A DNA stretch of 8,599 nucleotides from JAKBCQ01 sp021807585 (GCA_027325115.1 DAHWFG010000546.1:1-8599), one strand, 5' to 3'. Counted from the first letter of the stretch, positions 1 through 6,346 are shown. The notes: a model not told the origin generated them from the letters alone. Made by a program: numbers and translations.

Positions 1-162
1 GGAGTGGGCGGACGAAAACGAGAGTTCCGTTCCGCTTGGGAAGGATCGCGCCGAGAGCGACCATTGCGAGTCGGTCGGGCGAACCGTGAACTTCGCGCCA
101 GGATGGATGAATCGAAGTTTAATCACCTTGTTTTATCAACAGCTTAAGAAAGGGAATCCCCC

Positions 163-510
163 ATGTTTCAGATCGTTCTTATCACGATGCTTTCAGCGAC
201 TTCGTGCTGCGCTCCCAAGAAGGCTTGCGCCCCGGCGCCGGCGCCGTGCGTTGTGGCCGCTCCGTGTGCGCCCGCTCCCACCTGCTGCGCGAAGAGGATG
301 CGGATGCCGCGGATGAAGCTCGGATCGTGCTGCGCCAAGCGGCAGAAACCCGTTTGCTACACCGCTCCGGCGCCTTGCGGCGCTCCGGTGTACGCCGCGC
401 CCCAATCCGTCGCACCGAGCTCCCAAGTTTACCCCGCCTCGCAAACCTTCGTGGCGCCCGCGCAGCCGATGAGGTTCGCGAGCCGTCTGTTCCAACGCCG
501 TTCGGGTTGA
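163..510 (+). CDS. Small Cys/Pro/Ala-rich exported-looking protein, function unknown
   Basis: 115 residues. The start is ATG with a Shine-Dalgarno-like AAGAAAGGG at 146-154, eight bases upstream. A short hydrophobic start (about residues 2-13) runs into Cys15-Cys16. It could be a signal sequence, but it has no basic residues in front, and ATSC is a poor lipobox, so lipoprotein status is doubtful. The rest is low-complexity: alternating Ala-Pro, and 11 cysteines (15, 16, 22, 29, 35, 41, 42, 56, 57, 65, 72), all in the first two thirds. A CC-A-[PK]-[KR] unit occurs three times, at 15-19, 41-45 and 56-60. The C-terminal 40 residues lack Cys and are rich in Ala, Pro, Ser and Gln. Small Cys- and Pro-rich secreted proteins of this look are common in Planctomycetota, with no known function. 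Cross-linked envelope protein or metal binding are guesses. It stands alone on its strand and ends about 115 bases before a strong terminator. Confidence 0.72.
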   Translation: MFQIVLITMLSATSCCAPKKACAPAPAPCVVAAPCAPAPTCCAKRMRMPRMKLGSCCAKRQKPVCYTAPAPCGAPVYAAPQSVAPSSQVYPASQTFVAPAQPMRFASRLFQRRSG

Positions 511-626
511 CCCGACGGTGTTCGCGACAATCGATCGCGAGCGCTCGAACCTCGGTGCGAATTTGACCTGACGTCAACATTTGCACATCAAAATTGCATT
601 ACCATATGAAACCGAGCGGAATATGA

Positions 627-659
627 AAAAACCCTCCCGAATGATTCGGGAGGGTTTTT
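627..659. terminator. Bidirectional intrinsic terminator between convergent genes
   Basis: A perfect 15-bp inverted repeat (627-641 with 645-659) has a three-base TGA loop. The stem core is CCCTCCCGAA/TTCGGGAGGG, flanked by an A-run on the left and a T-run on the right, so a U-tract follows the hairpin on either strand. It lies 3' of the Cys-rich gene (stop at 510) and 3' of the DUF1573 gene read from the other side (stop at 772), so it can end both transcripts. Confidence 0.93.
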
Positions 660-771
660 CTTTAAGCCTACGCGGGCGTACCGAAGCATTCAGTGATCGC
701 GATCAGGGTTCCATGTCGACGGATTGAGCCGAATCAACGTGCGATCGTCGAAGCCGAAGGAAGGCGCTCGA

Positions 772-1767
772 TCACGGAACGATTGTCGCGAACGTCGTCA
801 GTTTGGCGGGGGGTTCGTCGGGCAGATCGGTTTCGATTTCGAGGATCGCGTGATGCGCTCCAGGCTTTGTCGGCGCCTGGAACGTGACGGAAACCTGTTG
901 AAGCGATTTCGGCTCGGTGTTGGGGATCGTCGCCGAGATTTCACCTCGAGCCGCCTTAGCCGCCGTCACCTTGAACGGCTTGGCCGAGCGGACGAGCACG
1001 GTTTTCTTCACGGTCGAGCCCGCTTTCACCCGTCCCAGGTCGATGATCGAAGGCGAGATTGTGATCGCCCCCTGAACGTTCGCCGCGACCGAGATCGGTA
1101 AAGTCGGGCTTGAAGGGTCGTTCGTCGCGATCGCGATTTCATCCTTGAAGAAGCCGATCGGAGTCTTGGAGTCGAGCGTCGCGGTGAGGCGATATTGCAG
1201 ATACCCCTCGGGAGTTCGGCCCAACGGTTCGAGCTTGGCGATCAACGCCGAGCTGATCGTGTTCATTTTTTGAACTTCCCAATCCGAACGTCCCCCCGCG
1301 TAAGTGAGCGTGAGCACTTTGGACGGGCTCGATCCGCGCTGCACGACTCCGAAATCAACCTGCCCCGGATTGAGCAAAATATCACCACGAATAAAACAGT
1401 TTAAATTTAAATCAACTTCGGTGAGCACGGGACGATCGATCACCATCGTGAGGCCCGAGGCTTTATAACCCTGGAAGCGTGTCGTATCGAGGACGGCTTC
1501 GACGTACGATTCGGTACGCGGCGGGAGGGTGCGCGCGCCGAGTTTGACGTCGGTGCAGCCGCATTTCGTTCTGGTATCGGCGATGTGCAGTTCTTGATCG
1601 GTCGTATTGACGATCCGGAATCGGTGGCGCAGTTGCGAGCCGCGAGCGACCGAGCCGAAATCGTAGGTGCGTTCGGGAAGGATCGCGTCGAATGAGATTT
1701 GAGCGGACGCGACCTCAGGAATCGATGTGAAAAGTAAGGCGGTCCAAACCAAAGCGATGCGACGCAT
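772..1767 (-). CDS. Exported DUF1573-family protein with three ASH/Ig-like repeats
   Basis: 331 residues from ATG at 1767. I chose this start because GAGAGG (1777-1782) lies nine bases upstream and the signal peptide then begins MRRIALVWTALLF and ends near the SAQ site (residues 21-23). A GTG at 1791 would add eight residues and is less likely. Residues 24-110 match DUF1573: the DFGSVARGS strand, then an HIADTRTKCGCT segment with Cys69 and Cys71 in the family's CGC motif, then the LPPRTESYVEAVLDTTRFQG strand. Two more repeats begin at about 137 (VDFGVVQRGS) and 250 (IDLGRVKAGS), giving three beta-sandwich modules. DUF1573 proteins are widespread in Planctomycetota and Bacteroidota, are extracytoplasmic and have no defined biochemical role; a binding or scaffold role is usual inference. 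It is transcribed alone, divergent from the oxidoreductase gene. An AT-rich codon patch sits at residues 118-131, the border of modules 1 and 2. Confidence 0.9.
   Translation of the reverse strand: MRRIALVWTALLFTSIPEVASAQISFDAILPERTYDFGSVARGSQLRHRFRIVNTTDQELHIADTRTKCGCTDVKLGARTLPPRTESYVEAVLDTTRFQGYKASGLTMVIDRPVLTEVDLNLNCFIRGDILLNPGQVDFGVVQRGSSPSKVLTLTYAGGRSDWEVQKMNTISSALIAKLEPLGRTPEGYLQYRLTATLDSKTPIGFFKDEIAIATNDPSSPTLPISVAANVQGAITISPSIIDLGRVKAGSTVKKTVLVRSAKPFKVTAAKAARGEISATIPNTEPKSLQQVSVTFQAPTKPGAHHAILEIETDLPDEPPAKLTTFATIVP
1375..1416 (-). other. AT-rich codon patch inside the DUF1573 gene
   Basis: Codons 118-131 are nearly all A- or T-ending (TTA, AAT, TTA, TGT, TTT, ATT, GGT, GAT, ATT) in a gene that otherwise prefers C/G-ending codons. 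By my count only 10 of the 42 bases are G or C. The patch contains the 12-bp palindrome TTTAAATTTAAA at 1400-1411 and falls at the linker between the first and second beta-sandwich modules. Confidence 0.75.
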
Positions 1768-1776
1768 TTTCTCGAT

Positions 1777-1782
1777 CCTCTC
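1777..1782 (-). promoter_or_regulatory. Ribosome binding site deciding the DUF1573 start
   Basis: GAGAGG on the minus strand, nine bases before ATG at 1767. It supports that ATG over the GTG at 1791, which would place this site inside the coding region. Confidence 0.7.
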
Positions 1783-1829
1783 GAGCGACACTCGTCATGG
1801 GGGAGACGGGGCGTACCGTCATCCTGACG

Positions 1830-1843
1830 ATATTGTACAATAT
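1830..1843. promoter_or_regulatory. 14-bp perfect palindrome, candidate operator
   Basis: ATATTGTACAATAT reads the same on both strands and stands out as AT-rich in GC-rich DNA. It lies 63-76 bases upstream of the DUF1573 ATG. Each strand contains TACAAT, a passable -10 box, but no good -35 is at the right distance. The adjacent inverted repeat CGTCA/TGACG (1817-1829) could form a small hairpin in the leader. A dimeric repressor or activator site is the simplest reading; no regulator gene is in view. Confidence 0.45.
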
Positions 1844-2127
1844 GAGATCGGCCGCCGACGCGCGGATTTGATGCGGATCCGCGGGTGATCGCGGGTCTCC
1901 GATCGGATCGAGACGATCGGGCGATCTTTTCCGCCGCCTCACATTCGAAAGACCGCCGAGCACGCGATGTCGAATGACGCGTTCGGTTCGTTCGTGAGAT
2001 CAGATCAAAACCGAGCCGAGAACGGCTCGATGCGGCCCCTTGGGTTCGTATCCGGGACTGGCCGCGAGCCCCGATCGCTGTTAGGCTGAATGCGTAATCT
2101 CGGAGAAACGGGCGCGGTTGGGAGATC

Positions 2128-2134
2128 GGAGAGG
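2128..2134 (+). promoter_or_regulatory. Ribosome binding site for the TTG start of the oxidoreductase
   Basis: GGAGAGG ends five bases before TTG at 2140. This near-consensus site is the main reason for accepting a TTG start. The next in-frame candidate, a GTG at about 2176, would cut into the Rossmann strand. Confidence 0.75.
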
Positions 2135-2139
2135 ATCGC

Positions 2140-3207
2140 TTGGCGGCTTCGCATGGAATCAGGCTGCGCGTCGGGGTGATCGGCCTGGGTCGATTGTGGG
2201 AGGCTCGCCACAAGCCCGCGCTCGCTCGGTTATCCGATCGCTTTCGCGTCGCCGCTGTTTACGATCAGGTTGCGCGCCGCGCCGCGAACGAGGCGGCGCA
2301 AATCGGCTGCGCCGCGACCGTCGGCGTCGCCGAACTCGTCAATCGGCCCGATGTCGATGTCATTTACTTGTTGACTCCGCAATGGTTTGGTTCGTACGCG
2401 ATCGAGCTCGCTTGCGAGGCGAGGAAGCCGATCTATTGCGCCCTGCCGATCGCCGCGGATCCCCCCGCGCTCGAGGCCGCCGCGGCGCGCATCAAGGTCT
2501 CACAAACACCGTTCATGCCCGAGCTGGCGCGGCGGTTTTACCCTGTCACGCTCAGGCTCAAAGAACTGATCGCCACATCGCTCGGCAAACCCAGGCTTGT
2601 TCTGGGGCAGAGCAGGCTTTACGGATTTGATCGCTACGGCAGGCCCGGTCCGTCGACCCAGAACGCTCCGGTGCCGCTCGCGATCGATCCCGGAGGGTAT
2701 CTGCTCGATTGGTGTCGGTTCATCTTCGAAGGCGCGCCGATCGCTCTTCAAGGCTTCGGCGGGTTGGTGCTCGCGGATCGTCCTGATCACGACGATCGCC
2801 TCCTCGAACGAGCCGACGACGATTTTGAAAGCTTTCACGCGGTCTTCGCCGAGGGTGGAATCGCGCAGATCGCGATCGCTCGATTCAACCCCAAAACGCT
2901 TGGAGATGCGATCAAATTTCTCCCTCCTTCGGGTTTTCAAGTCTTCACCGAACACGGCGCCGCGCTCTTGGAAATGCCCGATCGGATCCAATGGCGCGAC
3001 GCGCAAGGAAACCACGACGAACGTCTTCCGCTCGAACCGACCGTCGGAGAAATGCTTAACGATCAATTTCATCGCATGGTTCGCGGCGAACACTCGCTCG
3101 CCCCCACCCTCGACGACGCGCTCGCGCTCACCCGCCAAATCGACGTCCTCAATCGAAGCCGCGCCGAACGAAGAACGATCGACCTGACTGATACAAGCAT
3201 TTCCTGA
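2140..3207 (+). CDS. Gfo/Idh/MocA-like NAD(P)-binding protein with altered active-site motifs
   Basis: 355 residues, TTG start. The N-terminal Rossmann fold is clear: strand RVGVIGLGRLWEARHKPAL (residues 10-28) carries the GxGxx(W) dinucleotide loop, and Asp42 at the end of strand 2 suggests NAD over NADP. DVDVIYLLTP (71-80) is the usual fourth strand. Where family members have ...GKHVxxEKP, this protein reads RKPIYCALP (95-103), so the EKP Glu and Lys are Ala and Leu. The C-terminal domain has DPGGYLLDWCRFIFEG (183-198), which lacks the usual GxHxxD histidine. Length is normal for the family, whose members oxidise or reduce sugars and polyols. The fold is well supported, but the missing lysine makes ordinary dehydrogenase activity uncertain. 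It could be a diverged enzyme or a binding protein. It lies three bases before a GT39-like membrane protein, so the two are probably one transcript and may act on the same glycan or lipid-linked sugar. Confidence 0.85.
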   Translation: MAASHGIRLRVGVIGLGRLWEARHKPALARLSDRFRVAAVYDQVARRAANEAAQIGCAATVGVAELVNRPDVDVIYLLTPQWFGSYAIELACEARKPIYCALPIAADPPALEAAAARIKVSQTPFMPELARRFYPVTLRLKELIATSLGKPRLVLGQSRLYGFDRYGRPGPSTQNAPVPLAIDPGGYLLDWCRFIFEGAPIALQGFGGLVLADRPDHDDRLLERADDDFESFHAVFAEGGIAQIAIARFNPKTLGDAIKFLPPSGFQVFTEHGAALLEMPDRIQWRDAQGNHDERLPLEPTVGEMLNDQFHRMVRGEHSLAPTLDDALALTRQIDVLNRSRAERRTIDLTDTSIS

Positions 3208-3210
3208 TAC

Positions 3211-4920
3211 ATGGAACCGTCAATTGATTCGATTCGAATCGGCGTTTTGAAACCGAAGCCCGCGCGGCGGTTCGAATGGTTGCGCGCGATCGGAATCGCC
3301 GAGATCGCGATCGCCGCGGCGCTCGTCGCGGGGCTAACGCTCATCTTCCAAACAATCCTCGCGAGCTCGGCGACATACGACGAAACCGCTTACCTCAAGG
3401 TCGCCTCGACCTGGCTACGTACAGGTAAACAAGAATCAATCACTCGAATGGGTTCACCGCTCACGTTCTGGAAGCTTCAACAAGTTCCTATTCTTTTGCT
3501 TTTGGACGTGTTGAACCTGACCGATTGGGTCGACGATCCGATCGAGAATCAATCGTCGTTGTTGACGGTGATTCGCGCCGGTTCGACGTGGCTTTGGGTC
3601 TTCACGTTCGCGATTACGACGATATGGGCGCGGCTGCTTTACGGACGAGCCGCGGCGGTCGCCGCGGCGTGGCTCGTCGCGCTCGGTCCCAATCTGATCG
3701 CTCACGGAGCGGTCGCGACGATGGAGATCCCCGTCGTCGCCGGAATCGCCGCGACGATCTTCCTTTATTGGAGATATCTTCAAGATCGCGACCGTCGGTT
3801 CCTTTGGGGAAGCGCAGCGATCGCGGGGATCGCGTTCTCGTGCAAATTCACGACCGGCGTCTTCATCCCGATCCTCTTTCTCGTCGACGCCATCGACCGC
3901 ATTCGAACGCCGCGATCGCGAACCCGAGCCGCGGCGATCGCCGCGATTCAAAATGCATTAGTATATATATTAATACTAATATTTGTAAATTTAGTAATAA
4001 CGGGCTTTTCGCGCGTTCCGCTCAGCGAGGCGCGGGGCCGGCACCCGTTCGTCGAGGCTCGGTTCGGCGCTCGGACCGCGGCGATCGTCGATCGCCTTGT
4101 GGAGCTTCCGCTGCCGAGCGATTGGGTCGGCTTCGCGACCCAGCTCAATCATCAACGGACCGGCGGTCCAAGTTATCTCCTCGGCGAACGTCGAATGCAC
4201 GGCTGGCGAACGTATTACTTGATTGCACTCGCGGTGAAGACGCCTCCCGCGATCTTTTTCTTACTGATCGCGCGATTCGTGTTTCGACCCGATCGTTCGC
4301 TGAAAAGGAACGACTGGATCTTGCCGACGATCGCCTTGATGTTTCTGGCGATCGCCTCGGCGGGATCGACGCGCAACTACGGAGTTCGCTATTTACTCCC
4401 GCTCGCTCCCCTGATGATCGTCTGGATCTCGGGACTCGCGCAGACGAATCGCCTTGGTCGCTCGGCGCTCCTCGCGGCGATCGTCGGGGTCGCGATTTCC
4501 ACGGCGTCAATTCATCCTTATGAACTTTCTTATTTCAATATCATAGCGGGGGGGCCCGAGGGGGGAAAATCGATACTCGCCGATTCCAACCTCGATTGGG
4601 GACAAGGCGTTCGACTGCTGGCGAAATTACAATGGGATCACCCAGAATATCGAGATATCACAATCTATTATTTCGGCGACGCCGAGCCGCGTCGTTACGA
4701 GGTGTTCGGCGTTTCTTACGTGATCGGCGCGAACGCGGTTCCCGTCGATCTTCCCGCCGAGTTGTCGGCGAACACCAAATACATCGGCGTTTCGCGCTCG
4801 CTCGCATACGGACCGTGGGGACCCGAAGGATATTTCGATCGACTCAAAAAGATCAAGCCCGTCGTGATCCTCCCCGATCACACGATGGCGATCTACAGGA
4901 CCGAAGATTTGAGAAAATGA
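3211..4920 (+). CDS. GT39/PMT-like multi-pass membrane glycosyltransferase
   Basis: 569 residues. ATG begins three bases after the previous stop (3205-3207) and no Shine-Dalgarno site precedes it, which suggests translational coupling. After TM1 (about 26-50) comes the loop SATYDETAYLKVASTWLRTG. Asp57-Glu58 match the acidic pair in the first outer loop of GT-C enzymes that use polyprenyl-phosphate sugars. PNLIAHGAVATMEIP (160-174) matches the second conserved loop, with Glu172 where Asp is more usual. Further hydrophobic segments follow at about 121-145, 175-190, 199-227, 244-264, 335-358, 370-385, 395-410 and 418-434. The GGPSYLLGE (about 315-323) and GWRTYYLIALAVKTP stretches and the DSNLDWGQG segment (about 456-464) before a soluble tail are typical of bacterial GT39 relatives. 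The predicted role is transfer of a lipid-linked sugar to a protein or lipid on the outer face of the membrane; the acceptor is unknown. Codons 248-263 form an extreme AT-rich island. Confidence 0.86.
   Translation: MEPSIDSIRIGVLKPKPARRFEWLRAIGIAEIAIAAALVAGLTLIFQTILASSATYDETAYLKVASTWLRTGKQESITRMGSPLTFWKLQQVPILLLLDVLNLTDWVDDPIENQSSLLTVIRAGSTWLWVFTFAITTIWARLLYGRAAAVAAAWLVALGPNLIAHGAVATMEIPVVAGIAATIFLYWRYLQDRDRRFLWGSAAIAGIAFSCKFTTGVFIPILFLVDAIDRIRTPRSRTRAAAIAAIQNALVYILILIFVNLVITGFSRVPLSEARGRHPFVEARFGARTAAIVDRLVELPLPSDWVGFATQLNHQRTGGPSYLLGERRMHGWRTYYLIALAVKTPPAIFFLLIARFVFRPDRSLKRNDWILPTIALMFLAIASAGSTRNYGVRYLLPLAPLMIVWISGLAQTNRLGRSALLAAIVGVAISTASIHPYELSYFNIIAGGPEGGKSILADSNLDWGQGVRLLAKLQWDHPEYRDITIYYFGDAEPRRYEVFGVSYVIGANAVPVDLPAELSANTKYIGVSRSLAYGPWGPEGYFDRLKKIKPVVILPDHTMAIYRTEDLRK
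3952..3999 (+). other. Extreme AT-rich codon island with inverted repeat inside the GT39-like gene
   Basis: Sixteen consecutive codons (residues 248-263, a transmembrane segment) all end in A or T, with repeated TTA, ATA, GTA and CTA. By my count only 6 of 48 bases are G or C, whereas the flanking codons are GC-rich and use ATC, CTC and GTC. Within it, ATTAGTAT (3957-3964) and ATACTAAT (3973-3980) form a perfect 8-bp inverted repeat with an 8-base loop. The reading frame is open and the encoded residues fit a membrane helix, so this is codon choice and not an insertion. Confidence 0.85.
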
Positions 4921-4966
4921 CCAAACGCTATTGTGAAAGAAATTACGATATAACATAATGACATGA

Positions 4967-5026
4967 TTCGAGTGAACCTTCTCGGCGTTTTTTGGGGAGG
5001 CCGAGGTTGCTCTCGAACCATTTTTT
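4967..5026 (+). terminator. Compound hairpin with T-run, likely terminator of the oxidoreductase-GT39 unit
   Basis: Outer arms TTCGAG (4967-4972) and CTCGAA (5012-5017) enclose a short AAC/GTT pairing and inner arms CTCGGC (4981-4986) and GCCGAG (5000-5005). Four bases after the outer stem there are six Ts (5021-5026). Internal bulges make it weaker than the terminator at 627-659. It lies about 50 bases past the membrane protein's stop in the convergent gap. I see nothing else supportable between 4921 and 5104. Confidence 0.5.
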
Positions 5027-5104
5027 GTATCGACTTGATCGATCAGGTGGGCTTACCGAAAGTTTCGCCCCGCGGTGCGATCGGCGCAGGCGAATCAAAC
5101 ACAA

Positions 5105-5671
5105 TTAGTAGATATCATCTTTGGAGAGACGACGTTCGAGCGAATCGGCCAAGCGGGCGATTCGCGCGACGATCGCGGCGGCGTCGGTCGTTTCGGCCTC
5201 GGCCTCGGCCGCGGTGAGGTTGCGGACGACGACACAGTATTCTTCGCCGCGGAGCGATTTGATCGCGAAGCAACCCTCGACGATCCGCGCGTTGAGCCTG
5301 AGCAAATTACGCGTATCGCGATCAAAAGCGGGCCCGCAGACCGAGACGAGCGCGACGATCGGACGGTCGTCGGCGTCTCGGCCCGCGTAGCTCAGATAAA
5401 CCGCCTGCAGTCGCTCGTGCGAGAGCGGGACGATCACCCGCCGGCCGTTCCCCGACGGCTCGTCGCGAAAGCCCGATCGCGCCGCGAATTGACGAATCAG
5501 CCGGTCGACGTCGGGGTCGTCGGCGTCGGGCTCTTCGTACGGGTCGATCGCGTCGCGACCCGCGTGCGGATCGGCGCGCATCGCACCGAGCGGCAGCCCG
5601 CACGCCTTGCACGTGCGGTTCGCCGCGTCGTTCTCGATCGCGCACCTTGCGCATACGAACAAAAACGTCAT
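5105..5671 (-). CDS. RanBP2-type zinc finger fused to a YbjN/CesT-like domain
   Basis: 188 residues from ATG at 5671; GGGGAAGGG lies four bases upstream (5676-5684). A TTG at 5704 would add 11 residues but falls 5' of that site. Residues 7-24 read C-x2-C-x3-N-x6-C-x2-C (Cys7, Cys10, Asn14, Cys21, Cys24), exactly the RanBP2 zinc-finger spacing, with Phe5 where Trp is usual. An acidic linker (about 33-56, rich in Asp) follows. Residues 56-183 look like the alpha/beta fold of YbjN or type III chaperone-like proteins: a first helix VDRLIRQFAARSGF, beta strands RVIVPL, QAVYLSYAG and IVALVSVCG, then LLRLNARIVEGCFAIKSLRGEEYCVVVRNL and a final helix. This assignment is from pattern only. No signal peptide is present, so it is cytoplasmic, unlike its two upstream neighbours. 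Only 33 bases separate it from the DUF1080 stop, so co-transcription is likely. A protein-interaction or chaperone-like role is inference. Confidence 0.78.
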   Translation of the reverse strand: MTFLFVCARCAIENDAANRTCKACGLPLGAMRADPHAGRDAIDPYEEPDADDPDVDRLIRQFAARSGFRDEPSGNGRRVIVPLSHERLQAVYLSYAGRDADDRPIVALVSVCGPAFDRDTRNLLRLNARIVEGCFAIKSLRGEEYCVVVRNLTAAEAEAETTDAAAIVARIARLADSLERRLSKDDIY

Positions 5672-5675
5672 CAAA

Positions 5676-5684
5676 CCCTTCCCC
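5676..5684 (-). promoter_or_regulatory. Ribosome binding site of the zinc-finger gene
   Basis: GGGGAAGGG on the minus strand, four bases before ATG at 5671. It favours this ATG over the TTG at 5704. Confidence 0.6.
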
Positions 5685-5704
5685 AAAGAGAAGCCTTCTT
5701 CCAA

Positions 5705-6331
5705 TCAATCGAGCACTTTAATCCTCACATTTCGAAACCGCACGATCGACTTGGGATCATGATTTTGCAACCCGACAAATCCTTTGATCCCGCGCGATCC
5801 TTTATAATGATTGATCGTCTCTCCGTTAAGAGCGATCGTGTAATCTTGCCCTCTGACGCTGATCTCATACGTGTTCCACTCGCCGACGGGCTTGACGGGA
5901 GGCGTTTTCTCGGCGGCTTTGAAGCTATAAACCGCCCCCGTGCGATGTTCGGGATCGGCGCCGTCGCAGATCTGGATCTCATAACCCTCGTTGACCGCGT
6001 CCCACGGGCTTTTGGGCTTGTTGGGAAAGCGGACGAAAACTCCCGAATTGTTCCCCGCGTCCGAAAGCTTGTAATCGACGCGGAGGGTGAAATCGCCGAA
6101 CGGCTTCTTGGAATACCAAAGCATCCCCATACCGTCCGAGGTCACGAGAACTCCGTCCGATTCCTCAACGATCTTGCCGGGACCTACCATCTCCCAGCCC
6201 TGTTTGAGCGGATCCCCCTTCTCGTACAACTTCATGAACCCCGCCTCGCCCGAGTCGTCACGCCCCGACGCGACGAACGAGCCCGTCGCGACGATCGCCG
6301 CGACGCCGATCAACCAGCTTGCAAGCCTCAT
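5705..6331 (-). CDS. Exported DUF1080 protein (3-keto-disaccharide hydrolase family)
   Basis: 208 residues from ATG at 6331, with AAGAAGG (6340-6346) eight bases upstream; a GTG at 6340 overlaps that site and is less likely. Residues 1-23 are a signal peptide with a hydrophobic core, WLIGVAAIVATGSFVA. The rest is one DUF1080 jelly-roll domain (PF06439). Visible family marks are FGDFTLRVDYKLS (78-90), NNSGVFVR (94-101), YEIQICD (117-123), TGAVY (131-135), W152 with the YEISVRG strand, IALNG (166-170), GFVGLQNH (184-191) and the closing VRFRNVRIKVLD. Some members of this family cleave 3-keto-glycosides made by Gfo/Idh/MocA oxidoreductases; others are uncharacterised, so the substrate here is unknown. 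Length is normal for a single-domain member. It lies 57 bases after the upstream exported protein gene and 33 bases before the zinc-finger gene, and is probably the middle gene of a three-gene operon. Confidence 0.92.
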   Translation of the reverse strand: MRLASWLIGVAAIVATGSFVASGRDDSGEAGFMKLYEKGDPLKQGWEMVGPGKIVEESDGVLVTSDGMGMLWYSKKPFGDFTLRVDYKLSDAGNNSGVFVRFPNKPKSPWDAVNEGYEIQICDGADPEHRTGAVYSFKAAEKTPPVKPVGEWNTYEISVRGQDYTIALNGETINHYKGSRGIKGFVGLQNHDPKSIVRFRNVRIKVLD

Positions 6332-6339
6332 GTCCTTCA

Positions 6340-6346
6340 CCTTCTT
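6340..6346 (-). promoter_or_regulatory. Ribosome binding site of the DUF1080 gene
   Basis: AAGAAGG on the minus strand, eight bases before ATG at 6331. A second GAAGG at 6334-6338 is too close to the ATG to serve. Confidence 0.65.

Larger units (their letters stand above)
1768..2139. other. Divergent intergenic region, no gene
   Basis: 372 bases separate the divergent DUF1573 and oxidoreductase genes. Arginine-rich reading frames cross it, but they lack family resemblance and ribosome sites. It should hold promoters for both directions, yet I see no convincing -35/-10 pair. The clear structures are CGTCA-TCC-TGACG (1817-1829), directly followed by a 14-bp palindrome (1830-1843). Several GGATCG/CGATCGG words cluster at 1870-1925. 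Confidence 0.6.

Noticed and set aside
563..577. TTGAC-N5-GTCAA inverted repeat containing TGACGTCA
   Set aside because: Arms of five bases downstream of a gene and before its terminator are too short and badly placed to argue for an operator.
182..586. Minus-strand frames opposite the Cys-rich gene
   Set aside because: Arg-rich shadows with no ribosome site. The + strand frame has a good ribosome site, a hydrophobic start and patterned cysteines.
3230..3241. 12-bp palindrome CGATTCGAATCG at the start of the GT39-like gene
   Set aside because: It lies in coding sequence and is typical of the biased CGAT/GATCG word use of this DNA.
3525..4523. 332-codon frame on the + strand inside the GT39-like gene
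   Set aside because: An Arg/Asp-rich, low-complexity shadow of the membrane protein gene in another frame, without start signals.
4963..5217. 84-codon frame after the GT39-like gene, with a possible promoter (TTGTGA 4931-4936, 17 bases, CATAAT 4954-4959)
   Set aside because: Its second half is antisense to the zinc-finger gene and purely Arg/Pro, it lacks a ribosome site, and a terminator-like hairpin with T-run lies inside it. The promoter match is modest and has no other target.
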